This document shows positions 22,201-32,037 of a DNA stretch of 49,830 bases, in pieces (the stretch's first letter is position 1; every line of letters starts with the position of its first letter). Below the pieces are notes generated by a model. The model saw only the letters and a program-made list of their open reading frames with translations, made no database searches and had not been told where the DNA came from. The position numbers and the translations under genes are program-made. Source of the DNA: Asparagopsis taxiformis. Lineage: Eukaryota; Rhodophyta; Florideophyceae; Bonnemaisoniales; Bonnemaisoniaceae. Where the stretch lies: positions 1 through 49,830 of the forward strand of contig JALQPE010002216.1 in NCBI GenBank assembly GCA_030407315.1, given 5' to 3'.

Positions 22201-23379
22201 TCTACCAAAAAGAGAAGGCTCGGTGAGACTTCATCAAAGTCGTCGTCAAAGAAATCCAAGTCGGCTTCCCGAGGTCGCTCTCGGGAGCCGGTTCTCCAGT
22301 TCGACGACGCCCAGGAGAATCCCATTCCCGACAGTATCGTCGATGAGAATGTGGCCGCCGTTCTCCCCAGCGCAATTGCGTCTGGCAGCCGGATGAAGTA
22401 CTATATGGAAAGTACGACGGTGGAGACGGTTCGGGCGGAAATGAGGGCGGCAGCATTCCAGGTAGCTGCATCGCCGGGTGCTGAGGAAACGGTGGTGGAA
22501 CAGTACTTTGCGGTGAAGCAGGGCGTTGCTGGAAAACTTGGGGGTTATTGTTTGGAACGCTTGTTGGAATCGTCCACGGCTGGGAGTGCGACGCATGAGC
22601 TGTTCGGTCACTTCGCTAGGCAGTTCCCGCTGGTTGAGGAGGTTGAAAAACCCTCCCAGCAGTCTGATTCTAACGATGACGACAGGGAGCCACAGGACGA
22701 GCCGCCAGCTTTCGCAAAGCCCGGCTTCGATCCTTCGCCGTGGCAGTTCATCCACAACGTGGGTGCGCGGAAGGCCGCATCGATGGTGGTCGTGGGCGCC
22801 TCTCTCTGCCGCGGCGTGAGTTGTGCGACAAGTTGGAGGAGGAAAATTTGGAGATGTATAAGAACAAGTTGGTGGCAGAGCTTGCTCTTGGTGTTTGTGC
22901 GGAGTTCTGAAGCTGGGAATGGAGGGTGAGGATCCTGTCTTCTTCCCGAAGACAGGATTGCGGCTGCTTCTTACAGCAGATGGGGCTGCGGACCAGGATG
23001 GGCACACGGACTTCAAGGTATCAACGAGTCGTGTTGCAGGACCTACCGAGTCTCCATCATATTTCATGATGTCGAGCGGAGCAGATGGATTCTCTATAGT
23101 AGCTGCCCCTTATAGTCATGTATGCCTGGCCATCCGGACGCCGATATGTGGAAGGTTCCCATTCATAGGCTTTATGTGCCACCCTATTCCGTATTGGTTG
23201 GTCGCGGTGGCCTTTACCATTACGGGGTCGGCTTCAAGCGCGGAGATATTCCTGCGGGCGAAAAGCTAGTCTATGGCCTGCCCACGCGCGGCCACATCTA
23301 CTTGAAGACGGAGAAGGACGTCCTCACGGACCACATCCACACCGTCGAATATTACAAGTACGATAGGAGCAATAGATAG
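22201..23379 (+). pseudogene. Gene beta, C-terminal 2-oxoglutarate/Fe(II) dioxygenase-like domain
   Basis: The frame opens with ENPIPDSIVDENVAAVLPSA leading into SRMKYYMESTTVETVRAEM, matching alpha across the place where alpha's separate ORF starts. Three further -1 shifts follow. The catalytic region is still readable: DGHTDFKVS gives the HxD pair, SPSYFMMSSGADGF is nearly identical to alpha, and YVPPYSVLVGRGGLYHYGVGF gives the distal His. A Lys (GEKLVYG) stands where alpha has Arg for 2-oxoglutarate binding. The stop codon is at 23379. Function is as for alpha; this copy is probably inactive. Confidence 0.58.
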
Positions 23380-23778
23380 CATACCAGAAGTATTAAAACC
23401 TATACTACTGTTCCCTGCTAAAAAGTTCTGTCTTTCTCATCTCAACATTGTTATCTTAGCCCACTTTTCGGTTTTCATCTATACATCTGGCCTTCATCTC
23501 ATAGTTTAGTGCTACTCAGCAGATTGCTTGCTACTTTTTAATATTAGTCTACAACGTTGTATGATTTTACTAGCTAGGCCGTAGGGGAGACTAGTTTCAA
23601 CCCTTGACAACGCGCAGATTTCGACTACGAGAGCCGTCACTGTGATAAATTATTGGTAGAATTTTCGTCTATCTTCCACCTACCTCACTAGGCTACCTAT
23701 ATATATACAGGGTATACCCTGAACAGAGACCACGTGAGGTAAAATACTCCTGAGAGCTGCTCACAGCCGTACAGACCT
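23380..23778. other. AT-rich region downstream of gene beta
   Basis: No gene seen. It contains a TATATATATA tract near 23700 and otherwise unique AT-rich sequence, probably the 3' untranslated region and spacer. Confidence 0.35.
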
Positions 23779-23808
23779 TTGCTGAGCAATTTTCCCGACT
23801 TCAAACTT

Positions 23809-24115
23809 CGCTTCTCACCTTTACCAAGATGGAGAACGACGAAACTCCCTGCTGCTTACAGCCGAGCCGTTTACCAGGGTTCCTTGCAGTGGCCGAAGAA
23901 TTTTTACCGGGTAAAAAATCAGCAAGAATTTTTACCGGGTAAAAAATTGTGGCCGCGTAATGATTTGCTGTAAGAAAACGTTCATTACAGCGCCACAATT
24001 TTTTTACCCGGTAAAGAAATCGTGGCTGCTGTAATGATTTGTTTTCTTACAGCAAAGTCATCGTAACGATGACTTTGCTGTCAGCATCCCCGGTAAACGG
24101 CCCGCACTGTAATGG
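23809..24115. repeat. Hairpin repeat cluster 4
   Basis: It opens with CTGCTTACAGCCGAGCCGTTTACC, the inverted counterpart of the right edge of cluster 2. It then has three ACCGGGTAAA-type palindromes and one full 39-bp palindrome at 24046-24084, ending GGCCCGCACTGTAAT. It closes the alpha/beta half of the element; the minus-strand gene gamma begins beyond it. Confidence 0.75.
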
Positions 24116-24387
24116 GGTGACTGCTTCTCCTACATCGCTCTCTTACTGGTGTTCTACATGCTGCGTTGCTACACAATTTCTCACTCACATCTTTCTAGTT
24201 TCTCTCCTTTCGTATCCATAGGTATAGCAGTAGAAAAGTGGATAGTTTGCACTCCAGGCCGCAGATGCCTTCCTGCAGTCATGTCACGATTGTTGTAGTG
24301 TAGTCTATAATATCTAGCGCTCTTGGAAGATGATGCACAGTCTATTGTCTCTGCCAATGCGTGTTTACTCAAATCTATCAAAGTAGC

Positions 24388-25722
24388 TCAGTTAGCTGGC
24401 CAATATTTTCTACCATAGTCAGCAAATATCTCCTCATCAGCTTCAACGTCTCTGGTCAGAACGACCTTGACAGCATGGGGATTCTTGATATTTGAAGCAA
24501 AGTCCGGTTTGTCTATGGCATCGCCTTGTCGAAACTCGGCTGACTGTGTTCGACTCACCTCGGTCGCTTTCTCCGTTCCGTCAATGACCCGACAATCATT
24601 GAGGTAGCTGATACAATTATAGACCGCTGGAACGAGCCAAACCTTCCGAACAGGTGCACCCCTCCCTATGTACGTGGTTTCCAATTCCATGTTGTAGTCC
24701 TGGAACCTCTCTCCTGTGCACCCAAATCCTTCCGGGCCGTACATCACTGATCTCTGCGGTTCCGAGTCTCGAATCTTCGCATAGAAAATCGTCCCGTTGT
24801 ACCAGCCAATGACCGTCCCCTTCTTCAGTTTCTTCGCCGCGAATACGCCAAACCCACCACCTCTTACCTCCGATTGCGAAACATAGACACCGTAGAATGC
24901 GGCATCAGCAGCCAGAATCGCGTCCGGGTCTATGCTCCAAAACGAGTGCATGTCCTCGGCCGGCCACTGGTCCATAGGCACCCCGCTCAATCTGTGAAGC
25001 ATAGACCCGTCCTTCTTCATTGACGCAACGAACACAAGCAGATGGTTCGGCAATGCTGTCACAGCAGGTAAACCTTCTGGTGCATCTGAGATGTGCTTCT
25101 GACGAAGCCTTGGAGCTTTTCCTGTGACCGGTACCGACTCGTCCCCAAGAATACTCTCCACCTCACGCTGCAAGATCCCCCCATATCGCCCGGCTTTCAC
25201 CTCACTGACGAAAGCATGCAGTATCCACTCCTGCGATGCATCGTGGCACCTTTTTTCCTTCTCACACCCAATGAACCGACGATACGTACCATCCCTCAAC
25301 GTCATACACGCTATGGCTGTGCTGTACGTTCCCGAGAAGAAATCCATCACGATATCGTTCTGCTTCGAAAATCGTTCCAGAAGCTCACGAAGAGTGGTCA
25401 ACGCCTTCTGCTCATGGCGCAGTCGGTTGTTCTGCCCATCGTATTGAGCTTCACCAGCCGACAACCTCGGAACGTTGTCAATCGCGTTGGTGAACCCAGG
25501 GTGCCTCGATATGTCCGGATTGTGCAACCTGTAATCCACCATATCGTACGCAGCCATACCCTTCCCCCGCTTATACGCATGGATAACGAAATCGTGCATA
25601 TTATGCAGTGTGCACGTTTTCGTCGATTGGACGTAAAGCTGTGTGGTCGGCGAGATAGCACGACTGGAACACTGTCCACAATCATCTTGCCAGGCTCGGC
25701 ATTTCTGATTGCATCCATCCAT
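24388..25722 (-). CDS. Gene gamma, C-terminal part: methyltransferase motif I and SET domain
   Basis: This 444-codon frame holds the second half of the DNA methyltransferase: EQKALTTLRELLERFSKQ then DIVMDFFSGTYSTAIACM (residues 123-140), the motif I AdoMet-binding loop that comes after DPPF in beta-class enzymes. A SET domain follows at about 279-440: GGGFGVFAAKKLKKGTVIGW (288-307), the altered NHxC-like block YNCISYLNDCR (368-378) and ADEEIFADYGRKYW (428-441) with the catalytic-type Tyr. SET proteins methylate lysines, mostly on histones. Homology to the methyltransferase-SET gene at 42818-45904 keeps the same order. The stop is at 24388; the shift from the preceding frame is -1, near 25660. 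Confidence 0.75.
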   Translation of the reverse strand: MDGCNQKCRAWQDDCGQCSSRAISPTTQLYVQSTKTCTLHNMHDFVIHAYKRGKGMAAYDMVDYRLHNPDISRHPGFTNAIDNVPRLSAGEAQYDGQNNRLRHEQKALTTLRELLERFSKQNDIVMDFFSGTYSTAIACMTLRDGTYRRFIGCEKEKRCHDASQEWILHAFVSEVKAGRYGGILQREVESILGDESVPVTGKAPRLRQKHISDAPEGLPAVTALPNHLLVFVASMKKDGSMLHRLSGVPMDQWPAEDMHSFWSIDPDAILAADAAFYGVYVSQSEVRGGGFGVFAAKKLKKGTVIGWYNGTIFYAKIRDSEPQRSVMYGPEGFGCTGERFQDYNMELETTYIGRGAPVRKVWLVPAVYNCISYLNDCRVIDGTEKATEVSRTQSAEFRQGDAIDKPDFASNIKNPHAVKVVLTRDVEADEEIFADYGRKYWPAN

Positions 25723-27281
25723 GCCACGAGTTGGCGCACGCTGGAATAGATCAGAGCATGACCGCCAGGCCGAAGAACTCGAACTATTTCACACGCAACA
25801 CTCGCCAACTCTTCCGGCTCCAGAATATCGTACTCCGAGTTTTCTCTGCCGCCTTCCCGCCTCGTGTTGAATGGAGGATCAGTGAGCACAAGCTGAACAC
25901 TGTCCTCCAACACGCCATCTTCCAGGAAACTAATTTTGTCCTCCACCTCTTTGGCTACATCAGTGGCGTCACAATTCACAGTGTGAATGTAACGCCCCAT
26001 CACAGCTTCCAGCTTGGTGACGTATTCTGGCTTGGTTTCCTTTCCGACGTCAACGAGCGGTGCTTCTGTAGGCGATACAGTGTCAACCTCCATAGCGTCA
26101 TCCTCGGCCGCACCTTCTCTTGTTGCTGTTTCGCTAGCAACCGCCGCATTATCGTCCTCTCCACCACCGCGCTCCAGCCTAGCCTTCTTCCTCTGTGGCT
26201 CCAGACTATCCTCTTCTATATCCTCGCTGCCATTGTTTGGCACTGCTGCGGATATTTCCATCTGCGCAGGTGCACCTTCAAGGATGCCAGGCTCGGGCGT
26301 ATCCTCAAGACTGTGCAACTCATCCATGGTCAGAGGAAGCTTTCGTTGCTCTCGGGTTCGCAATAACCAAGCCTTCAGCCTCCTCTGACCATCCAGGGCA
26401 TGAGACGTGTTCAACTTGGCTCGCATGAACGAGTTCAATCCGAACTTGTCAGGAGTGTCGAAAAGCAAGGCTCGAAGTCTCTGCATCAGCTGACCACGCT
26501 CGGCGAAAACATTCACCTCAGTGACACATTGGCGTATCGACAGCAGGAAGGCGCTTGTCAATGATCGCAGCCTTGCATCCACAGCCACTGGAAGGTCGGC
26601 ACAGAACCCGTTTTCACTGTCTACAGTTTTCGGGACAATGGTCAGGTTTTTCCGATGCTCCTCGACCGCACAGCCATCAGACCGATTCGGGAGTGACCTG
26701 AAGCAAAGGCTCGCAGGATCGAATACCATGAACGGCCAGCACATCGATTCAACATCCTCATACCCCAACACTCTTGCCCCGGTATCCCACGCAGCTAACA
26801 CACGGTCGACAACAAATCCAAGCTGGTTGGCTTGCGCACTGGATGTTGCAATTCCAACCATTCCACCACCACCAATGGCCCCGGATGTGGCTCTGGCCCG
26901 CCTAGATGGCACACTGCCCATCTCCTTACTGCGAATAGCCAAGATACACTGGCACATCATAACCATCAGCCTCCTGAACCGCTTCTGGCTAGCCTGCAAA
27001 GAATCTTGCATGTCGGATGTAGCGCCGTCCAGAAAGTACCTGCTCGAAAGCAGTTCACGGTTCAGTGGAGAGGACAATTCTCCGCGGGGTGTCTTGCCAA
27101 ACATTTCGACGGCACGAGAACTAGTCACCCCCACCTGTTTCGGAAACTCAACCATCCTCGGAGAATCACCCATCTCTGCATGAGTCCAGACGCAAATCAA
27201 TCGCACTCGAATCTTCTGCTCGGTGATACGGCCGAAGCACAGCCAGAATAGACATGCATGAGCTGTACTGCGGTTTACCAC
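25650..27281 (-). CDS. Gene gamma, middle part: beta-class DNA amino-methyltransferase, motif IV half
   Basis: The frame runs from about 27281 and contains LVLTDPPFNTRREG (DPPF at residues 468-471), the catalytic motif IV of N6-adenine or N4-cytosine methyltransferases, then EIVRVLRPGGHALIYSS. DPPF ahead of motif I marks the beta class. Ahead of it are a helical region, an acidic linker rich in Glu/Asp/Ala and a basic patch (EPQRKKARLERG) that may be a nuclear signal. The frame stays open to 25398, but homology leaves it near 25660 for the SET frame. Adenine versus cytosine specificity cannot be read from the motif. The apparent GTG start is not a real start; the segment follows the ParB part with a -1 shift. 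Confidence 0.72.
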
Positions 27282-27826
27282 TCAGGCTTGAAGCAATTTT
27301 GGCCGCTTGGATCGCAGGATTTGATCCAGCCCAACACATCAGCCATCCTCACAGACGAAATGTGAGCGTACTTGTCCTTTCCGTTTTGGACCCAGTACTC
27401 GTCTCTGAGATCAACGGCGATCATCAGATACTCAACAAACATCATGCGCCTTTGCAGGCCTGCAATGTCGTTGGATGTCGTCGCTCTCACACGGTCCAGC
27501 ACAACAGCAGTACTGCTGTTGGTGTCCGCCACGATAGACTCTTCTCGCATAGGAATCGTAACGCCAGGAGGAAAGACGCCCTTCTCCATTCCACGTACAA
27601 TTGCCATGCAGCGGTGCGCTCCATCCAATATCTCCAGAACGCCTTCTCGAAACCTGCCAGTCACGGGATGAGCTGTGTCATAACCGCTGTTGCGAATGCT
27701 CTCCATGAGCGCTTCCACATGACTTGCATCAACATCGCGAATCGATACGAATTTGCTGACTTGATTGGGGTCGATGAACACCCATCCGTCGTGCTTTTCA
27801 CCGTGATTGTGGAACGTTCCTTCCAT
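27275..27826 (-). CDS. Gene gamma, N-terminal ParB/Srx-like domain
   Basis: The start chosen is ATG 27826 (MEGTFHNHGEK). The fold signature is clear: VFIDPNQVSKFVS, HVEALMESIRNSGY, REGVLEILDGAHRCMAIVRG, the last being the DGxHR motif of ParB/sulfiredoxin-like proteins. It continues with NDIAGLQRRMMFVEYLMI, which aligns with HDVASVSIADNVCAVIEFL of alpha, so alpha, beta and gamma share an N-terminal half. ParB-methyltransferase fusions are known in bacteria and phages; this one sits in a eukaryotic transposon. The ORF stops at 27275, overlapping the methyltransferase frame by a few bases. Confidence 0.68.
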   Translation of the reverse strand: MEGTFHNHGEKHDGWVFIDPNQVSKFVSIRDVDASHVEALMESIRNSGYDTAHPVTGRFREGVLEILDGAHRCMAIVRGMEKGVFPPGVTIPMREESIVADTNSSTAVVLDRVRATTSNDIAGLQRRMMFVEYLMIAVDLRDEYWVQNGKDKYAHISSVRMADVLGWIKSCDPSGQNCFKPEW

Positions 27827-28339
27827 GGCGAACAAAGGTAGAGTTTTTAAGAAAGGGATAGTTGGTTGCTGCTTGACCAGGGTGGCGCAAAGCAGAAGTT
27901 GGTTGTTTAAAACAAAGTGTCAGCGAGTGGTAGCACTTCGGTGGCTGTTTCCTTTCCACCCCTGTCCGAACCTTTACAAGATAACTATATCGACTGTTAG
28001 CTCAATAATCAATGTAATACTAAAGTAATACTCAAAATATTTTTCCATGCAATTTATTGGGCCCCGTAACATCTCTAAACGTATCTTTGTAGTCCAATCG
28101 TATGCATCCGACATTCACTTCTAGAACGATTATTCACATCAAATTTTATGCTGCAATCAGTTCATGGCAGACATCATCCACACTGACGTGTCAATTTTGT
28201 CAATTGTCCATTCTATTTCTACACCACCTAAACATCTCTTCTCGACCTTTCCAATCCTCCTAGTATATACTACTCTTTAGCAGAAGGTAACGGTTAGGCT
28301 TTCACTAATACAACAATTCTATCCCATAGCTATCCCAAC
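27827..28339. promoter_or_regulatory. Shared upstream region of divergent genes gamma and delta
   Basis: Half a kilobase of AT-rich DNA separates the start of gamma (minus) from the start of delta (plus), so it probably holds both promoters. AGTATATACTAC at about 28260-28271 is TATA-like and lies about 70 bases ahead of the delta ATG. Nothing else specific is seen. Confidence 0.3.
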
Positions 28340-29754
28340 ATGCTTCCTCTCGCTCCAAACGACGTTATAGAAGTTCAATGGGAACTTCGGCCGTTTGGGA
28401 GGAAACGAAAAATTGTGTGGTGGTCTGCAATCGTCAAGGAAATTACTCAGGTCAAGACTGAAACAGACCCATTCCTCCATGCATTGCTCGAATACAAAGC
28501 TGAATATGGTTTCGACTCTACCCTTTCTCAAGTCAAGATTTCAGATCGTAACGAGCTCGTCGACAAGGATTCCGGAAGGGTTCTCCCGTGGCGAAGTGGT
28601 GAGCTTCGCAGTATGGACTCACCTCCATCCCCAGCAGAGAGAGACCCAGACTACGGCATTGACCACACTCGCCACCGCCACCGCGGCATCCTTCAAGATT
28701 GCACTGCGGATCAAATGAAGAAGACCGTAGCAGAAATGCTGCAAGATTGGAAAAGCTGGAGTCAGCTGCCAAACATCCTCTACCCCCTCCATTCGATTCC
28801 AACAGTTCCATGACCTCCTCTGCTCTGACTGTATGTAGCATTCTGTTTCAGAAGCTTGGTGTGTACACAGACAAGCCCCTCTCCCTCCGGATGACGAAAT
28901 CCGAGCACTCCAGGGGAATGCGACAAACATCGCAAGAAGAAATCAGAGTACAGGCCGACTGCTCCCTTGCTCAATTCCGCACTATTGCCATTCAATGCAA
29001 GGCGAAAGAGAATCGTGACGTTCTCTTCCAGCCGTCCTTTGAGGACATCACCTTTCCCTCTGGAAATGAGTCGGATCTTTCCATCATTTTCCCCACCATT
29101 CAGGCACTATGTGACTCCATAGGTACCTCGCAACACGGGTTCCAGAAAATATTGGTGAAGAGCAGGGCGGAACGCGATGGAGGCAGCTCATCGATTGTCC
29201 GAATTTTAGGAAATCTAGTCGACGTTGATTGCTCTCATGATGCTCCTTCTTCCGCATTTCTCGTCGGCTCATCTGCTTACGTCCTGTCCAGCCCAGACCA
29301 ACGTATGACAGTTCTTTGCAGGGACTCCTACGAGTTTGACCACGTCAACAATACATTTTTACATCCCCTATGTCTTAGCCAACTATCACAGTCTAGCATC
29401 GTGGACTCTTTCCACCTACGTGATAAGGCTACTGTTACCTATGGAGCAACGTTTTCGTTACTGTGGAGACGTATTCAGCGCCGAGCTTGTTACAGCACTT
29501 TCCAGCCTCTATCAACCGCAGAGACGTTTGGTACACTACATCTACGCTTACCTTGCTGTATTTTCAGTGGTACTACTACATGCCAGGAGCTTGAAGACAT
29601 TGGCTATGAGGCTATCTCTCGTCTTGGCTTCAATGCGGATTCAGACAATACTATACCCACCCTCGCTCTCCTCCACCTGCCAACTGCAGTCCTGAGCAAA
29701 AATAATAAAGTACATCTATCCGTAGTTATCCTGTTCCTGGGTATTTCATTCTAG
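28340..29754 (+). pseudogene. Gene delta, unknown function, possible Tudor-like N-terminus
   Basis: The start is ATG 28340. The first 100 residues contain NDVIEVQWELRPFGRKRKIV followed by WWSAIVKEI and a later SGRVLPWR; a short beta-barrel of Tudor/Agenet type is a possible reading, but I cannot confirm it. A -1 shift near 28745 leads to a second frame (28699-29754) that continues with ARLEKLESAAKH, FQKLGVYTDKPLSLRM and QELEDIGYEAISRLGF to the stop at 29754. No catalytic motif is visible. It is divergent from gamma and tail to tail with epsilon, so it may be a chromatin-binding helper of the element. The family is not recognised. Confidence 0.45.
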
Positions 29755-29980
29755 AGCTCCTGTGGCCATCAATTTCTAGTAAAGACGGATACCCTCGCCC
29801 CTTCCTACTTCGACTATTCCACTACCTGTCTCTGCGCTATTCCTTCGACTTGACACTATCGTCTGACTGGTTTCCTGATGTCTCGTATCTATCTACTTCC
29901 ATCTATTACAAAATTCAACTCAACAGAAATTTTATTTCTTCATTCTTCGTCTACTATACCGAAACTGGTTTCATCCGATA
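29755..29980. other. Spacer between convergent genes delta and epsilon
   Basis: Short AT-rich stretch with the two stop codons facing each other. No gene or repeat seen. Confidence 0.4.
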
Positions 29981-31501
29981 CTACTCCCCTTCATTCTCGA
30001 TTTCATCATCGACAAATACCTTCACATATTCTTCATCTCCTCCGTCCTCTTCCATAGACCTGAAGCTCTCCTCCAGCACTGAGTCCCCTCCATCGTCTAC
30101 ATTCAGTTCTTCATATCTATCACGCGATATAGTCAAAACCTCCTCATTCATAAAACGACTACTCACCCGCTCCCCGGGAAGAAGCAGTTTCACTGCTTCA
30201 TTGATTTCCCGGATTTGCGCTCCTCCCACCTCTGCTCCACTTTGAAATTTCAAAATCGTTCGGAACCCGTATGCAAGTATGTAGATGAATTGCAAGGAGT
30301 ATTCTGAACGTCGCAGGAACATGTTCTTATCAGAACATTGCGTGTAGGCGACTGCAAAGTTCAGTGCAACCTCTACTAAATTGATCCTCCTAGTCACAAA
30401 CCTCTTGTCTGGTTCTCCAATTATTTGAACTTCGTACTCGACTTTGAATACCATTTCTTTTCGCACAGCAATGAAGTCGCGAAGAATCTTCATATTCTTG
30501 TCATCCATTGCTGCGCGCTCCGCTGCATTCATTTTCCTCTGCGCCGAGTACAGACTTGGAACTGACTCAATGTCCAGCCCACCGTCGTGCAAATGATGCT
30601 CCATGCGGACTGAACCTTGAAACCCACTGTATAGAACGAATCCAAGATCTCGGATGAACCGGTTTCGCACATGATCTCTGGACTTGTTCATAAACCCGGT
30701 CACTGCCGTGAGTGCCGATTTCGTCACAGTGATGCCTACCTCCTTTCTGTGCAACGGCCCATTGTCACCAACCTTTCTTCGCTTCTGCTTTCGAGCGGCC
30801 CCATCACTTCCGTCGGACGTCCCAGTCATTCCATCCATGCGAGCAGAGTCCGTTCCGCGAATTGTCTCCTCAATGGTCCCGGTAGTCACATACCCCCGCG
30901 CCCTCCACCGTTCGATACCTTCCGACGTTCCATTGGAGCTGGAACGGTCTCCTCCCTGTCTGAAAGAATTGTTTTGACAAGTATTCTTGATTAAAGAGGT
31001 CACAACTCGGCAGCGCAATTCAATGTGGTTCCGGCCGGCAAGCATCATATTGAACACATCCTTTCGCTGATTGCTCTGCCTGGCGAACATCAGCGTATTG
31101 ATTAGCTGGCATCCGTTGAAATCCCTCTTATCCACCATTACCTTCGTGTACGTTGGAACAACAGCACACAGCACAGCACACACCATTTCGAACGTGAACG
31201 ATTTCTCCGCATCCTGCGCAATGCGGAGACGTTCCCTGTCCTTCTCGGAGGCGATCTTCTTCGGATGTCCTTGTCCCTGGCTCAGAAGCCCATCGACGAT
31301 GCCCTTGACCTCCTGCATATCGGTGTTTAGCATGGAGACAGTCTTGGCGACATTTCCGAGAGTCTCGCGTAATTGAATGGTGCTCTTCTCGACGGCATCC
31401 ATTTTATCACTCAGGGCTTTCAGCTCTGCAGTGATGTTCGAAAAGCCCTCACGCGTTATTTCGGAAAATGCAGCGATGCTCACGGAGGTTTCGGGATTCA
31501 T
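29981..31501 (-). CDS. Gene epsilon, intact 506-residue coiled-coil protein of unknown family
   Basis: A single open frame from ATG 31501 (MNPETSVSIAAF) to 29981. Residues 15-75 form a likely coiled coil (ITAELKALSDKMDAVEKS). A basic segment (RKQKRRKVGDN) could be a nuclear signal. A helical region follows (KSRDHVRNRFIRDLGFVLYS, AAMDDKNMKILRDFIAVRKE), and the tail is acidic. The decayed locus at 39912-42085 shows matching pieces (RNARDRLFGSLGYTKL, REDQKREASEKLLKRE), so it is a recurrent partner of these transposons. A role like the CACTA TnpA protein, which binds subterminal repeats, is a guess from its recurrence, coiled coil and basic patch. It is the only long gene in this element without frame breaks. 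Confidence 0.75.
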   Translation of the reverse strand: MNPETSVSIAAFSEITREGFSNITAELKALSDKMDAVEKSTIQLRETLGNVAKTVSMLNTDMQEVKGIVDGLLSQGQGHPKKIASEKDRERLRIAQDAEKSFTFEMVCAVLCAVVPTYTKVMVDKRDFNGCQLINTLMFARQSNQRKDVFNMMLAGRNHIELRCRVVTSLIKNTCQNNSFRQGGDRSSSNGTSEGIERWRARGYVTTGTIEETIRGTDSARMDGMTGTSDGSDGAARKQKRRKVGDNGPLHRKEVGITVTKSALTAVTGFMNKSRDHVRNRFIRDLGFVLYSGFQGSVRMEHHLHDGGLDIESVPSLYSAQRKMNAAERAAMDDKNMKILRDFIAVRKEMVFKVEYEVQIIGEPDKRFVTRRINLVEVALNFAVAYTQCSDKNMFLRRSEYSLQFIYILAYGFRTILKFQSGAEVGGAQIREINEAVKLLLPGERVSSRFMNEEVLTISRDRYEELNVDDGGDSVLEESFRSMEEDGGDEEYVKVFVDDEIENEGE

Positions 31502-32037
31502 GTTGAACTTGCAATTGGAGTTTGCTAAAAGGAGAAGTGCTTTGAAGGAAGGGTGTCACGCTTAGTACAGCAGTGTTGTAGCAAATATCATTCCAGTGGA
31601 TGCATCCATCCTGTTCTACTCTACATAATAATAATGCTTCTCGGTGCTCCGTAACGGTTATTTTTCATAATTTAGTGGTGGATGGTGCGTATTCTTTCCT
31701 TTGCCACCACCCACGTCCTGTGAATACCACACCTCGCTACCAGACTGACGTCTCCTACTCGACACTTTCAATGCAAAGATAGATAGGTATAATTTGAAAT
31801 GCTAAACTCAACATAATATAGCTACTCTGTACATTCTCTCCTTACGGTGAGACAAACGAGATATGTTCAATCTTCCCAATCTTTCATTCTACGTCCTATT
31901 CAACATCTAGCTTCCCTGCACCCAACTATCCGTAAAGCACTATCACAATTACTATAGTCGTATACCACACACCATTCCAATATTTACCTTCACACCAACA
32001 CTATGCTCCATATTTCCTCTCAAGTCCACTCCACCAG
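31502..32037. other. Upstream region of epsilon
   Basis: AT-rich, no supported ORF; it lies between the epsilon start and the right subterminal array and probably holds the epsilon promoter. Confidence 0.35.

Noticed and set aside
14222..24115. Repeats with regular appearance that could suggest a CRISPR array
   Set aside because: The repeats are long near-perfect palindromes in few, unevenly spaced copies with related spacers, in a eukaryotic transposon. They fit a foldback or MITE-like family.
27275..27826. ParB plasmid-partition gene
   Set aside because: No ParA partner or parS-like sites; the domain is fused or adjacent to methyltransferase and SET parts in a transposon. Only the fold is ParB/Srx-like.
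25093..27841. Several plus-strand ORFs of 100-220 codons
   Set aside because: All lie opposite gene gamma, which has recognised enzyme motifs on the minus strand.
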